Source: Thalassospira lohafexi
Lineage (GTDB): Bacteria; Pseudomonadota; Alphaproteobacteria; Rhodospirillales; Thalassospiraceae
Reading direction: 5' to 3'
DNA: 64,000 nt
NCBI RefSeq assembly: GCF_002844275.1
Contig: NZ_NXGX01000003.1
Coordinates: forward strand, 561,012 to 625,011
In this document: positions 8,737 to 17,963 of the stretch, one piece after another
Layout of the letters: each line of letters opens with the position of its first letter
Numbering within the stretch: position 1 is the first letter of the stretch
Made by a program: the position numbers and the translations under genes
Notes under the pieces: model-generated
The model's input: the letters and a program-made list of their open reading frames with translations, nothing else
Told to the model about the DNA's origin: nothing
Databases searched by the model: none

Positions 8737-10191
8737 TTAAAGGGCAGGTTGATTGCCTTTTTGCGGGTTGTTGGCGCCGTTGCCGTCATCATCGTTGCTG
8801 TGATCAATGATGGTGGCGCTCTGTCCAATGGCAACCGGGTCCTTTGCGGCGTCCTTTGACGGTGGATTGCCTGCATCGGGCGCGGTTGATGTCGGCGCCT
8901 GATGCACGCGAAGGGGGCTTCGCCATTCAACACTGCCAAACGAATGACAGGACGGGCAGGATACCACCCAGCGATCGGTTTCCGCCCCACAGGCCCCACA
9001 GCGCCAATCGGGATCCGGGTTGGCGTGGCTTGCCTTAACCAGAAGGTCGCGGGCCTTCGCACCATCCTGCTTTTCACGCAATTCCAGATCGGCCAGCAAA
9101 CGGTAATGGCGGGCTTCTGTCTTGCGGGTCATCGCCTTTTCAAGGTTGCTGCGCGCCATGCCCCACAGATCGGCCAGAAGGGCGGCCTCGGCCAGAATAA
9201 TCTGGCTTTCGACATGGTCCGGGTTGGTGGCAGCCAGTTTTTCAACTGATTTGACCTGTGCCAGCGGATCACCGGTCAGCGTTTCAAGATAGATCGCGCC
9301 AAGGGCGGCAGACGGCGTTGTGCGCCAGCTGTGCAGGATAACGTCGCGGGCTTTGGCTTCCTGTTTCAGGTCACGATAAAGCCCGGCCAGCAAAACAGCC
9401 GCGCCGGTAAAGTCATCTGCCGAGTTCAATGCCTTACGCAGAAGTTTGATGGCTTCGGTATTTTCACCAGACGCGATGGCGTCTTCGGCCTTGGCGGTAA
9501 TCAGAAGTGCACGACGACGTGTCAGTTCCTTTTCACCAAAAACCTCGGCCTTTTGCGCATCAATCAGCAGGCTAAGCGCCCGGTCCCAACGTTTGGATGT
9601 CAGCAGCAAGTCAAACAATGTGACGATCACAGCCGGATTGCGCGGGCGCAGACGGTGTGCGCGTTCGGCGTAATCAAGGGCGTCTTCGCGGTCATTGGTC
9701 TTAAGTGATAATTGCAGCAAGCCACGCAGACCAAAGAACGCCGAGTCTGGTTTTTCAAGCATGGCTTCAAACTGGCGCTTGGCCGCATCGTTGTTGCCGT
9801 CAAGTTCCGCTGCCTGTGCGGTTAAAAGCCGTGTCAGTGTATCGTCTTCAAGATAACGGTCCACCGCACGGGTATGTTTAAGCGCCTGACGCACATCGCC
9901 CGATGCCAGTTCCAGCAACCCCATGGTCAGGGCCTGCTGGCCTTTTTTACGCCGACGACTGCCAAGCAGACGACCGACCCAGCCCGGTGAATTGGCAATG
10001 ATGGTCCAGCCACGCCAGATCAGAACACATATGGCCGTCAGGGCCAAAAGGGCCAAGGCGACCATGCCAATCGATCCGTCAAAGCGATAACCAAGCCAGA
10101 CCACCGTCATTCTGCCGGGATTATCAGCAAACCAGACAGTGCAGCCCACCAAGACGGCCGTAATCAGGATAAAGGTCAGCAGGCGGATCAT
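8737..10191 (-). CDS. hemY: HemY-like TPR membrane protein with C-terminal zinc ribbon
   Basis: Alphaproteobacterial HemY (the TPR protein of the hem operon, not the oxygen-dependent protoporphyrinogen oxidase of the same name). Two N-terminal membrane segments (about 4-23 and 42-62) are followed by TPR-rich helices to about residue 395. A short ribbon with two CxxC pairs (CGAC...CPSC) and a disordered acidic tail follow. In enteric bacteria HemY is tied to heme pathway control, but its chemistry is unresolved. The start overlaps the mic60 stop (ATGA), so it is the last gene of hemC-hemD-mic60-hemY. The zinc ribbon is absent from E. coli HemY and may add a binding role. Confidence 0.87.
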   Translation of the reverse strand: MIRLLTFILITAVLVGCTVWFADNPGRMTVVWLGYRFDGSIGMVALALLALTAICVLIWRGWTIIANSPGWVGRLLGSRRRKKGQQALTMGLLELASGDVRQALKHTRAVDRYLEDDTLTRLLTAQAAELDGNNDAAKRQFEAMLEKPDSAFFGLRGLLQLSLKTNDREDALDYAERAHRLRPRNPAVIVTLFDLLLTSKRWDRALSLLIDAQKAEVFGEKELTRRRALLITAKAEDAIASGENTEAIKLLRKALNSADDFTGAAVLLAGLYRDLKQEAKARDVILHSWRTTPSAALGAIYLETLTGDPLAQVKSVEKLAATNPDHVESQIILAEAALLADLWGMARSNLEKAMTRKTEARHYRLLADLELREKQDGAKARDLLVKASHANPDPDWRCGACGAETDRWVVSCPSCHSFGSVEWRSPLRVHQAPTSTAPDAGNPPSKDAAKDPVAIGQSATIIDHSNDDDGNGANNPQKGNQPAL

Positions 10192-11738
10192 TGGCTATCC
10201 TCCGACCCGGTCAGAAGATCAATCGCATGCGCACTAAGCGAGGCGATGGCGCTGTTGAGAATTTGACGATTTTCCGCAGCCGCCAACCAGTCGGCAACCG
10301 CGACCGATGCATGGTCACCTTCAACACCCTGAAGGGCGGTAATGGCAGCATCAAGGTCGTCATGCTCAAGCGCGTTTTCAGCCGTTACCAGACGTCCTTC
10401 AAGTGATTCCTCGCCTGCCGCATCGACACGGCGGATCGGGATCAGTTTTTTGATGTTGGCCCACGTCGCATCAAGCACGCTGCCCGAATGATCATCGGTG
10501 GCGGCCTGAACGGCTTCCTGTGCCATGACCGGGAACGACTGACGCAGTTTTTCGATGGTCGGTGCCCCCTGATCGGCAAGCGGTTTAAGGGTGGCAATCT
10601 GTTCAGCGATAAGGGGGTCATCGCCGCTGCTGCGTTCAAGCTGATTCAGGGCGATGATGAAAGGCCCACCGCGCTGCAAAGCATCGCGCAGGATGGTGAC
10701 GGCCATGGCAATTGCCTGTCCGCGGCTTTCAACCCGAAGGCCAGCCGTTGCGCGGACTTCTTCTTCCATGGTTGACAGGCGTGCGGACATTTCACGCATT
10801 TCGTTGGCGACACCGGCAAGTTCGCTTTCGACGCGTGCAAGTTCTTCGATGGGGGCGGTACGGGTTTCAATTTCCGCCATGCGGCGGGCAACTGTGTTGT
10901 TCAATGTGCCGCCGCGTTCGCTGTTAAGGCGTTCGCGCAAGGCATCAATTGTGCCTTCAAGCCGCGAAAGGCGTTCGGTCAGTTCCGGATCAACAACAAC
11001 CGATCCATCCGGCAGGGGGGATGCGCTTGAAACGCTATTTGTATCACCATCAACCGGGGGAAGACTGTCTTCTTCGCTGACCATGCCATCGTCTTTTTCG
11101 GCCATGGTTGCGTCTTCATCCGGGGCCGGGATGGTATTGTTCTGATCGTTCTGATCAGTCATTTCCGGCTGACTTGGTGCATTGGTCGCTGTGATTGCAC
11201 CGTCATCCTTGAACTCTTCGGGGGTTATTTCATCAAGAATAACCGTCGGCACATATTGGCTCAAAACCGGCTCTGCATCGCGCCACCAGATCGCACGAGT
11301 CAACCAGCCAGCGGCAATGGCACCGACAATAATGATCACAAACAGCAAAAGTGCCTTGCCGCCCACACCCTTGCGCGAGGCAGCAGAACTGTCGGTTTTG
11401 CTGCTTTTGTCACTGGATTGGCTGTTGCGATGGGCCGATGCCGGTTTTATTTCCGGTTTGGCCGTTGCCGATGATGTTACGCCAGGTTTGTCTGTCGGCT
11501 TTGATCCCGGCTGGGAGGGCGATTTTGCCGTATCGGGTTTTGCACCAGATTGTGTGTCGGACTTTATGCCGGACTTTGTGCCTGTCTGGGCGTCTGTTTG
11601 GGCCGCCGTTGGCTTTGATGCGGGTTTCGCATCCGAACTGGCATTGCCGCTGCTATCGACAGAGATGGTCTCGGTCGATTTCTGGGTGTCGACCGGTTTT
11701 GCGGAAGCGTCTGATTTTGGCGTTTCTGGTTTTTTCAC
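10188..11738 (-). CDS. Mitofilin/Mic60-like inner-membrane protein (COG4223)
   Basis: 516 residues: a long Ser/Thr/Pro/Lys-rich N-terminal disordered region (to about 125), one membrane helix (LLLFVIIIVGAIAAGWL), an acidic linker, a coiled coil around 255-345 (LSRLEGTIDALRERL, IETRTAPIEEL) and a C-terminal helical mitofilin signature. This is the bacterial relative of MICOS Mic60, which shapes inner-membrane invaginations, and its usual alphaproteobacterial place is this heme operon. The predicted start is GTG with a poor ribosome-binding site, so the exact N terminus is uncertain. It sits between hemD and hemY and overlaps hemY by 4 bases. Confidence 0.87.
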   Translation of the reverse strand: MKKPETPKSDASAKPVDTQKSTETISVDSSGNASSDAKPASKPTAAQTDAQTGTKSGIKSDTQSGAKPDTAKSPSQPGSKPTDKPGVTSSATAKPEIKPASAHRNSQSSDKSSKTDSSAASRKGVGGKALLLFVIIIVGAIAAGWLTRAIWWRDAEPVLSQYVPTVILDEITPEEFKDDGAITATNAPSQPEMTDQNDQNNTIPAPDEDATMAEKDDGMVSEEDSLPPVDGDTNSVSSASPLPDGSVVVDPELTERLSRLEGTIDALRERLNSERGGTLNNTVARRMAEIETRTAPIEELARVESELAGVANEMREMSARLSTMEEEVRATAGLRVESRGQAIAMAVTILRDALQRGGPFIIALNQLERSSGDDPLIAEQIATLKPLADQGAPTIEKLRQSFPVMAQEAVQAATDDHSGSVLDATWANIKKLIPIRRVDAAGEESLEGRLVTAENALEHDDLDAAITALQGVEGDHASVAVADWLAAAENRQILNSAIASLSAHAIDLLTGSEDSQ

Positions 11739-11777
11739 GATCGGACCATTGCAGTTTGCGGTTGTTCCATAGCGCAG

Positions 11778-12506
11778 TTATACGCTGGAAAATGACTGAT
11801 CTAGTATAGAAAGAAGGTATTCCTGTGTTGGCTTTGATGCAACGTACGTTCTTTGCCATGTAAGGTCGGCAGTTCGCAATTGCACTGCAGGACTGAGACA
11901 AATTGCACAGGTATCTGTCAGTTCCCCTTCCAGCTTGTAGCTTTTGACCAGTTTAACAAAGGTTTCGGCTGTGCGGGGAGAGAAAAATAAAACTGCATCA
12001 ATATGATGCGCTGCGATGGCATCTGAAATCTGTTGTGGCAGGGTCTGGCTGGCGTGGGCGGTATAGACGATTTGGCGGTCAATCTGATACCCGCCGTCGC
12101 GCAGGATTTCGCCCAGATCACCTGCCGTCTTGCGCGCTGCGGGATGGAAAAGCGGGCCCATTGCGGGACTAATCCGTTCCCGGATCAACGCGGCGAGATC
12201 GTGGATATCGCCATTGGCACTTTCGATCCGGTTAAACCCCATATCAGCGGCCAGACGAGCAGTGGCATCGCCAACACACAAAGCCGTTTGGTAGCGGTCC
12301 TGTGACAGACGGGCAAAGGCCCGCAACCCGTTGGCGGATGTAAAAATGAGGGCCTGATACGGGGTCGGGTCAAAAGGCCTGGTTTGTGCGGGAAACTCAA
12401 TTTCCAACATCGGCGCAGACAGAACCCGGTAGCCACGCGTTTGAAGGGATGCTTCAAGATCGGCGGAATCTGTTTTGGGCCGGGTGTTTAAAACCAGTGG
12501 TCCCAT
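11778..12506 (-). CDS. hemD: Uroporphyrinogen-III synthase HemD
   Basis: Cyclises hydroxymethylbilane to uroporphyrinogen III with inversion of ring D. The family is weakly conserved, but VLNTRPKTDSADLEASLQTRG, the mid LIFTSANGLRAF and the C-terminal VLFFSPRTAETFVKLV are the diagnostic stretches. 242 residues, normal length. The ATG at 12506 has GGGAC seven bases upstream. It lies 23 bases after hemC in the same operon, so substrate producer and consumer are co-transcribed. Confidence 0.92.
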   Translation of the reverse strand: MGPLVLNTRPKTDSADLEASLQTRGYRVLSAPMLEIEFPAQTRPFDPTPYQALIFTSANGLRAFARLSQDRYQTALCVGDATARLAADMGFNRIESANGDIHDLAALIRERISPAMGPLFHPAARKTAGDLGEILRDGGYQIDRQIVYTAHASQTLPQQISDAIAAHHIDAVLFFSPRTAETFVKLVKSYKLEGELTDTCAICLSPAVQLRTADLTWQRTYVASKPTQEYLLSILDQSFSSV

Positions 12507-12529
12507 TTTCTGTCCCGTTATGTTGTGAG

Positions 12530-13474
12530 TCAGGCCGAAATAAAGTCCGGACCACCGCGTTGTTTAAGCTCTTCCCCGGCATCTTTTCCCGCGGCAGATG
12601 CGGTTGCCATGTCTGGCTGTGCAATATGGCGTTCGGTATCAAGCCGTTCGCTGCCATCCGGGCGCACGATTGAAACCCGCAACCGCATGCTGCCATCCTC
12701 ATGATACTCGGCAAGGGCGGCAATCGGGGTGCGGCAGGAGCCATCAAGCGCGAACAGGGCAGCACGTTCACCCGCGACACGGATTGCCGACTTTTCGCAA
12801 TGAAGGGCGGATATCCAGTCTTTGGCCTGTTTGTCATCCTCACGGATGGTGATGCCAATTGCCCCTTGGGCAACTGCGGGCAGCATATCGTCTTCGGCAA
12901 TTGGGGCGGTGGCAATTTCGGGTTGGCCCAGACGGTTCAAACCAGCCATCGCCAGTAAGGTGGCATCGACCTGTTCTTCGCCAAGTTTGCGAAGCCGGGT
13001 CTGTACATTGCCGCGGAATGTGATGACCTTGAGATCGGGATATTTGTTCAGGATCATGGCCTGACGGCGCAGCGACGCCGATCCGATCACGGACCCGGCA
13101 GGCATTTCGGCAAAGCTTTTATATTTCAGCGAAATAAATGCATCACGCACATCTTCACGCGGTAAAATCGTCGGCAGGATCATGCCATCAGGCAGGACTG
13201 TCGGAACGTCTTTCATGCTGTGAACAGCAAGGTCAATGTCGCCCCCCATCAGGGCATCATCAATTTCCTTGGTAAACAGTCCCTTGCCGCCAATTTCCGA
13301 CAATGCGCGATCAAGGATCTTGTCGCCAGTTGTCGTAATGACCGTGATGGCGATTGCACCTTCACTGGCAAGTTCGGGATGGGCGGCGGCCAGTTTATCA
13401 CGGACCTCGTGCGCCTGTGCCAATGCCAAGGGTGAACCACGGGTGCCAATGCGAAGTTTTGCTGTATCTGTCAT
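12530..13474 (-). CDS. hemC: Hydroxymethylbilane synthase (porphobilinogen deaminase) HemC
   Basis: Joins four porphobilinogen units into hydroxymethylbilane using a covalent dipyrromethane cofactor. Seen: RIGTRGSPLALAQA at the N terminus, HSMKDVPTVLPDGM, RGNVQTRLRKL, AVAQGAIGI and the cofactor-binding cysteine in ALDGSCRTPIAALAE. The ATG at 13474 gives 314 residues, the usual length; an in-frame TTG upstream at 13510 is less likely. First gene of the minus-strand heme operon and divergent from tsaD, an order seen widely in alphaproteobacteria. Confidence 0.96.
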   Translation of the reverse strand: MTDTAKLRIGTRGSPLALAQAHEVRDKLAAAHPELASEGAIAITVITTTGDKILDRALSEIGGKGLFTKEIDDALMGGDIDLAVHSMKDVPTVLPDGMILPTILPREDVRDAFISLKYKSFAEMPAGSVIGSASLRRQAMILNKYPDLKVITFRGNVQTRLRKLGEEQVDATLLAMAGLNRLGQPEIATAPIAEDDMLPAVAQGAIGITIREDDKQAKDWISALHCEKSAIRVAGERAALFALDGSCRTPIAALAEYHEDGSMRLRVSIVRPDGSERLDTERHIAQPDMATASAAGKDAGEELKQRGGPDFISA

Positions 13475-13819
13475 GACAGGAGTTTTAGTCTTAAAGTTGT
13501 TTGAAAACAAGGGGTGCGGCGGTCTGCGTCTTGGTAAAAATCGATTGGTATGACGGTGCTATTATAGTGTCAGAAAATGCGATTTCATTGACGTATGTCG
13601 GTCTAGAGAGAGTTTCGACAGTTTTGCGAGGCGTGGGTAAATGGGCGGCGAAACAAACCCTTTAGACTGTCAAAATAGGCCTGAAACGCGATAACTGCAT
13701 ATGGCAAATGCGCCCGTCGGGGGTGGAAAGCAGGTAAAGTTTCCGCTACATCATCCCCAAGCGTAGTATTGTCATCCCAAAGCCGAGGGTTTCGGCGCAC
13801 CCCTGACCGGATCAAAAGC
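13475..13819. other. Divergent intergenic region between hemC and tsaD
   Basis: 345 bases without a convincing gene; open frames here lack family features. It must hold the promoters of both operons. The only notable structure is a 14-base inverted repeat (TTGTTT-GA-AAACAA, 13497-13510) just upstream of hemC, in a position where it could bind a repressor of hemC. I cannot assign promoters with confidence. Confidence 0.5.
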
Positions 13820-14878
13820 ATGATCGTACTTGGTATCGAAACAAGCTGTGATGAAACGGCCGCTGCTGTTGTAAACGACAAGCGCGAAATTTTGTCCAAC
13901 CGCGTTTTATCCCAGCTTGATGATCATCGTCCCTATGGCGGCGTGGTGCCCGAAATTGCGGCGCGCGCACATCTTGAGCATCTTGATCGGCTTGTCGCCG
14001 AGGCGATGGATGATGCCGGTGTCGAGTTTGATGATCTTGATGCGGTTGCCTGTACGGGCGGACCGGGCCTGATTGGCGGGGTGATGGTCGGGACCATGAC
14101 CGCCAAGGCCATCGCCTTTGCCGCGCAAAAGCCGTTCATGGCGGTCAATCATCTTGAAGGTCATGCGCTGACCGTGCGGTTGACCGACGATGTTGCCTTT
14201 CCCTATTTATTGCTGCTGGTCTCAGGTGGCCATTGTCAGGTTCTGATTGTCGAAGGTGTCGGGCGCTATAAACGGATTGGCACGACGATTGACGATGCGG
14301 TCGGCGAAGCCTTTGATAAGACCGCCAAGATGATGGGACTTGGCTATCCCGGTGGTCCAGCGCTTGAAAAAATTGCGGAAAAGGGCAACCCGAACCGGTT
14401 TGGCCTGCCGCGGCCCTTACGTGGTCGTCCGGGGTGTGATTTTTCATTCTCCGGGCTTAAGACGGCGGTTCGCAATTACATGGACGGTTTCCCGGTTGAA
14501 CAGCAAACCGAGGACGTCAAAGCCGACCTTGCGGCATCCTTTCAACGTGCGGTGGGCGATACCCTGATTGATCGGGCGCGCAACGCTGTATTCGAATTCA
14601 TGCAAGATTACCCGGCGGGTAACACGCTTGTTCTGGCCGGTGGGGTTGCGGCGAATAAATATCTGCGTGGGCGTTTGACCGAGCTTACCGATCAGGCGGG
14701 CATGAAGCTGGTTGCGCCACCCCTTGATCTTTGTACCGATAATGCCGCCATGATTGCATGGGCCGGGCTGGAACGGTTCCGTCTGGGCGAACGTGATGAT
14801 CTTGATTTCAAGCCACGCCCGCGCTGGCCGCTGGACCCCGAAGCCCCCAAGCGCCCCGGTGCCGGGGTTAAGGCATAA
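13820..14878 (+). CDS. tsaD: tRNA N6-adenosine threonylcarbamoyltransferase TsaD
   Basis: Catalytic subunit of the complex that puts threonylcarbamoyl on A37 of ANN-decoding tRNAs. ASKHA-fold signatures: [14 protein letters not shown], the iron-binding AHLEHLD helix, [50 protein letters not shown] and [12 protein letters not shown]. 352 residues from the ATG at 13820, where family proteins begin. Its partner tsaE is in this window at 34771. gpsA follows 47 bases later in an arrangement common in alphaproteobacteria. Confidence 0.96.
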   Translation: MIVLGIETSCDETAAAVVNDKREILSNRVLSQLDDHRPYGGVVPEIAARAHLEHLDRLVAEAMDDAGVEFDDLDAVACTGGPGLIGGVMVGTMTAKAIAFAAQKPFMAVNHLEGHALTVRLTDDVAFPYLLLLVSGGHCQVLIVEGVGRYKRIGTTIDDAVGEAFDKTAKMMGLGYPGGPALEKIAEKGNPNRFGLPRPLRGRPGCDFSFSGLKTAVRNYMDGFPVEQQTEDVKADLAASFQRAVGDTLIDRARNAVFEFMQDYPAGNTLVLAGGVAANKYLRGRLTELTDQAGMKLVAPPLDLCTDNAAMIAWAGLERFRLGERDDLDFKPRPRWPLDPEAPKRPGAGVKA

Positions 14879-14925
14879 ATCGATTCGATTAAAAACGACC
14901 TCATATTTTGCCCGGAAAACAGATC

Positions 14926-15930
14926 ATGAAAAAGCGCATTACAGTTATCGGCGGCGGCGCCTGGGGAACGGCATTGGCCATACAGGCCGTCCGTGCGGGT
15001 GCGGATGTTGAACTGATTTTGCGCAATCCCGATCTGGCCGAACAGATCAACGCCAATGGCGAAAATGATCTTTATCTGCCCGGTGTTTCGTTGCCCGGCG
15101 CATTGCGGGCAACCACGGCCTATGACGGGTTGCGCGATGCGGATGCGGTTTTATTGGTGACACCGGCCCAGCATTTGCGTGAAACCCTGACCAAGCTTGC
15201 GGCCCACTGGACCGACGATCTTCCGGCTGTGATTTGCTGCAAGGGGATCGAAAAGGAAACCGGGGCATTGATGGCGCAGGTTGTGACTGAAACGCTGGGC
15301 AATGTGCCGGTTGCGGTTCTTTCCGGGCCAACCTTTGCCAAGGAAGTTGCCACCGGGTTGCCTGCGGCGATTACCCTTGCCTGCGAAGATCGCGGCTTGG
15401 GCAAGCGCCTTGTCGAACTGATTGGCACACCGGAATTTCGCCCCTATTTCAGCACGGATGTTGCCGGGGTTGAAGTTGCCGGTGCGATCAAAAACGTTCT
15501 GGCGATTGCCAGTGGCGTGGTTGCCGGGCTTGAGCTTGGCGATAATGCGCGCGCGGCCTTGATTACGCGTGGCATTGCTGAAATGTCACGGCTTGCGGTT
15601 GCCATGGGCGGGCGGGTTGAAACCATGCTGGGGCTTGCCGGGCTTGGGGATTTGACCCTGACCTGTACCGGGACATTATCGCGCAATTACACGTTTGGTG
15701 TTGCCCTTGGACAGGGGCGCAAGTCTGCTGATATTCTGGGCGAACGCCGTTCGGTGACCGAAGGCGTTTATACGGCGGCCTCAATTACCGCAGTTGCGAT
15801 GAAATATCAGGTCGAAATGCCGATTTGCACGGCAGTTGATCAGGTTGCCAACCATGGCAGCGATCTGCGCAGCACGATCAATGGGCTTTTGCAGCGTCCT
15901 TTCCGTGATGAACTTGAGGCCGCGCAGTAG
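14926..15930 (+). CDS. gpsA: NAD(P)-dependent glycerol-3-phosphate dehydrogenase GpsA
   Basis: Reduces dihydroxyacetone phosphate to sn-glycerol-3-phosphate for phospholipid synthesis. The NAD-binding VIGGGAWGTALAIQA is at the N terminus, followed by LSGPTFAKEVATGLPAA, GAIKNVLAIASGV with the catalytic lysine, GLAGLGDLTLTC and the SRNYTFG stretch. 334 residues. The ATG at 14926 matches the family start; a TTG at 14908 is in frame but would add residues before the fold. Confidence 0.96.
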   Translation: MKKRITVIGGGAWGTALAIQAVRAGADVELILRNPDLAEQINANGENDLYLPGVSLPGALRATTAYDGLRDADAVLLVTPAQHLRETLTKLAAHWTDDLPAVICCKGIEKETGALMAQVVTETLGNVPVAVLSGPTFAKEVATGLPAAITLACEDRGLGKRLVELIGTPEFRPYFSTDVAGVEVAGAIKNVLAIASGVVAGLELGDNARAALITRGIAEMSRLAVAMGGRVETMLGLAGLGDLTLTCTGTLSRNYTFGVALGQGRKSADILGERRSVTEGVYTAASITAVAMKYQVEMPICTAVDQVANHGSDLRSTINGLLQRPFRDELEAAQ

Positions 15931-16045
15931 ACTTTTCGCACATACTGACCACAAGCAGGTCATTGGCGATTGGTTCAGCTTGAGAATGGGGCAACCTTCT
16001 GTCACTTTACGGGTATTGAACCCATAAAGAAGCAGGAAACAGTCC

Positions 16046-16324
16046 ATGCATTTCTATATCCGTTGTGTTGATAAACCCGGTCACCTTCACGTGCGTAAAG
16101 CCAACCGTGATGACCATCTGGCCTATATCAAAGGCGGTTTTGCCGAGCGTATCGTTGCGGCGGGCCCGACCCTTGATCCTGATATGGAAGGCATGAATGG
16201 TTCGGTCTTTATCATCGAGTTTGATGCGATTGAAGATGCGCGCGAATTTGCCGCCAATGATCCATATGCCAAGGCCGGTCTTTTTGAATCTGTTGTGATC
16301 CGTCCGTTTAAAAAGGTCTTCTGA
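16046..16324 (+). CDS. YciI-family small protein
   Basis: 92-residue ferredoxin-like alpha/beta protein. The HLAYIKGG, RIVAAGPTLD and FIIEFDAIEDAREFAANDPYAKAGLFESV stretches match YciI/YCII proteins, including the conserved His and Asp of the putative active site. A GCAGGA site lies upstream. The function of stand-alone YciI proteins is unknown. It lies only 3 bases before the EVE gene, and gpsA-yciI-EVE-Rieske looks like one transcript. Confidence 0.87.
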   Translation: MHFYIRCVDKPGHLHVRKANRDDHLAYIKGGFAERIVAAGPTLDPDMEGMNGSVFIIEFDAIEDAREFAANDPYAKAGLFESVVIRPFKKVF

Positions 16325-16327
16325 TCC

Positions 16328-16741
16328 ATGGCGTATTGGCTGATCAAAACCGAACCGGGCAGCTGGTCGTGGGACGATCAGATCAAGAAGGATGTTGAAG
16401 GGTGGGATGGTGTGCGCAACCATCAGGCTGCCAAGAATCTCCGCACCATGAAAATTGGCGACAAGGCGTTTTTCTATCATTCAGTGAATGAGAAACGCAT
16501 TGTTGGCATCGTTGAAGTGGTGCGGGAATTTTACCCTGATCCGACGGATGCAAAGGGCAAATTTGTTCAGGTTGATTTCAAAACGGTCAAGCCGCTGAAA
16601 TTACCGGTTACCCTTGCCGACATCAAGGCCGATCCACGGTTTGCCGAGCTTTCGTTGCTCAAGCAATCTCGCTTGTCGGTCATGCCGATTGATGATGCGT
16701 CCTGGGCGGCGATTTGTGAAATGGGTGGTGTCGCACCATGA
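16328..16741 (+). CDS. EVE domain protein (THYN1-like)
   Basis: 137-residue single EVE domain: YWLIKTEPGSWSWDDQ, WDGVRNHQAAKNLR, IGDKAFFYHS and IVGIVEVVREFYPDPT are the family hallmarks. EVE domains are PUA-like folds that bind modified bases in DNA or RNA. Stand-alone copies are common in alphaproteobacteria, with unknown ligand. The stop overlaps the start of the Rieske gene by 4 bases. Confidence 0.93.
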   Translation: MAYWLIKTEPGSWSWDDQIKKDVEGWDGVRNHQAAKNLRTMKIGDKAFFYHSVNEKRIVGIVEVVREFYPDPTDAKGKFVQVDFKTVKPLKLPVTLADIKADPRFAELSLLKQSRLSVMPIDDASWAAICEMGGVAP

Positions 16742-17073
16742 GCGATTTGCCCAAAGCAGGCACAGTTTTGTGCGCGCTAACCGATCTTGATGCGACCGGT
16801 GCCAAGGGCATTAATCTTGGCGGGACGGGCATTTTTGTCGTGCGCAGCGATGAAGGTGTTTTTGGCTATGTAAATAGCTGTCCGCATATCGGTGTGCCGC
16901 TTGATATGGAACCAGATGAATTCATCAGCGACTTTGGTGATGAAATCATCTGTTCGACCCATGGGGCGCGGTTTCGCATCCAAGACGGTGAATGTGTTTC
17001 TGGTCCCTGCACAGGCGATGTGCTTGAACCGGTTGCGGTTAAGGTCGAGGACAACCAGGTTGTCCTCGCCTGA
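16738..17073 (+). CDS. Rieske [2Fe-2S] domain protein
   Basis: 111-residue stand-alone Rieske ferredoxin-like protein. Cluster ligands are visible as CPHIGVPLD and CSTHGARFRIQDGECVSGPC, i.e. the C-x-H and C-x2-H pairs, followed by the typical DVLEPVAVKVEDNQVVL end. It probably carries electrons for an unidentified oxygenase or reductase. Translation is coupled to the EVE gene by an ATGA overlap. The next gene converges on it only 27 bases away. Confidence 0.92.
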   Translation: MSDLPKAGTVLCALTDLDATGAKGINLGGTGIFVVRSDEGVFGYVNSCPHIGVPLDMEPDEFISDFGDEIICSTHGARFRIQDGECVSGPCTGDVLEPVAVKVEDNQVVLA

Positions 17074-17100
17074 CACTTCGTGGTGGCAAAGGCGGTTGGA

Positions 17101-17925
17101 TTATCCTTTCGCCTTTGCCAAAATTTCATCGAGATGTTTGGTAATGACGTCGAGCTGATCAGGTTCGGACAATCGATGATCGCCGGTCTTGATCAGATCA
17201 ATGCGGACATCGTCGGTTACCAGTGCGTCGGTCAGACGAAGGGCGGTTTGCCACGGTACATCGGGGTCTTTCATGCCTTGAACCAGACGCACCGGGCATT
17301 TGATTTCCAGTGGTTTGCGCAAAACGAGCTGATCGCGGCCATCCTCTATCAGATTGCGTGTGATGGTATAGGGATCGTCGCCATAGTCGGTGGGTTCGAT
17401 CAAGGCGCCGTCTTCCATAATCGATTTTTTCTGATCGTCGCTAAACTGTGCCCACATCAGGTCTTCGGTAAAGTCAGGTGCGGCCGCGATCCCCACAAGC
17501 CCGGCAACCCGTTCTGGTCGGGCAAGGGCGACCCGCAACATGATCCAGCCGCCCATCGATGACCCGACAAGAATTTGTGGTCCGGTGGTAATTTCATCAA
17601 GAACGGCAATGGCATCCGCCGCCCATTGGCCGATTGTGCCATCGGCAAATTTGCCTGACGATTGTCCGTGACCACCATAGTCAAAGCGGGTATAACCCAG
17701 CCCCTGCCGGATGCAGTGCTCCTCAAGGTGCGTTGCTTTTGTACCGGTCATGTCTGACATGAAACCGCCAAGGAACATAACGCCCGGCATCTTTAAAGTC
17801 CGGGAATTGGCGGCTTGAGTGTCAGATTGCTTGCCGGGCGTGTGATGGTATGCGATTTTCAATCCATCCCGCCGGTCGAGATGTTGGGGGTGTTCAAGCT
17901 GCGGTTTAGGCATGTCATGTGTCAT
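17101..17925 (-). CDS. Alpha/beta hydrolase (ABHD10-like serine hydrolase)
   Basis: 274 residues. The nucleophile elbow GSSMGGW holds the catalytic serine, the oxyanion loop is near FLGGFMSDMTGTK, the Asp is in GMKDPDVPW and the His in TGDHRLSEP, giving a complete triad. The compact fold with an early FLGGF motif resembles the ABHD10/YqiA-type thioesterase-like group. The start is taken as the ATG at 17925; the open frame runs further upstream but into the divergent glycosyltransferase. Only 38 bases separate the two divergent starts. Substrate is unknown. Confidence 0.83.
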   Translation of the reverse strand: MTHDMPKPQLEHPQHLDRRDGLKIAYHHTPGKQSDTQAANSRTLKMPGVMFLGGFMSDMTGTKATHLEEHCIRQGLGYTRFDYGGHGQSSGKFADGTIGQWAADAIAVLDEITTGPQILVGSSMGGWIMLRVALARPERVAGLVGIAAAPDFTEDLMWAQFSDDQKKSIMEDGALIEPTDYGDDPYTITRNLIEDGRDQLVLRKPLEIKCPVRLVQGMKDPDVPWQTALRLTDALVTDDVRIDLIKTGDHRLSEPDQLDVITKHLDEILAKAKG

Positions 17926-17963
17926 CCGGGGCGGAGTCCTTGGATGTTGGTGGTTGGAGTTGC

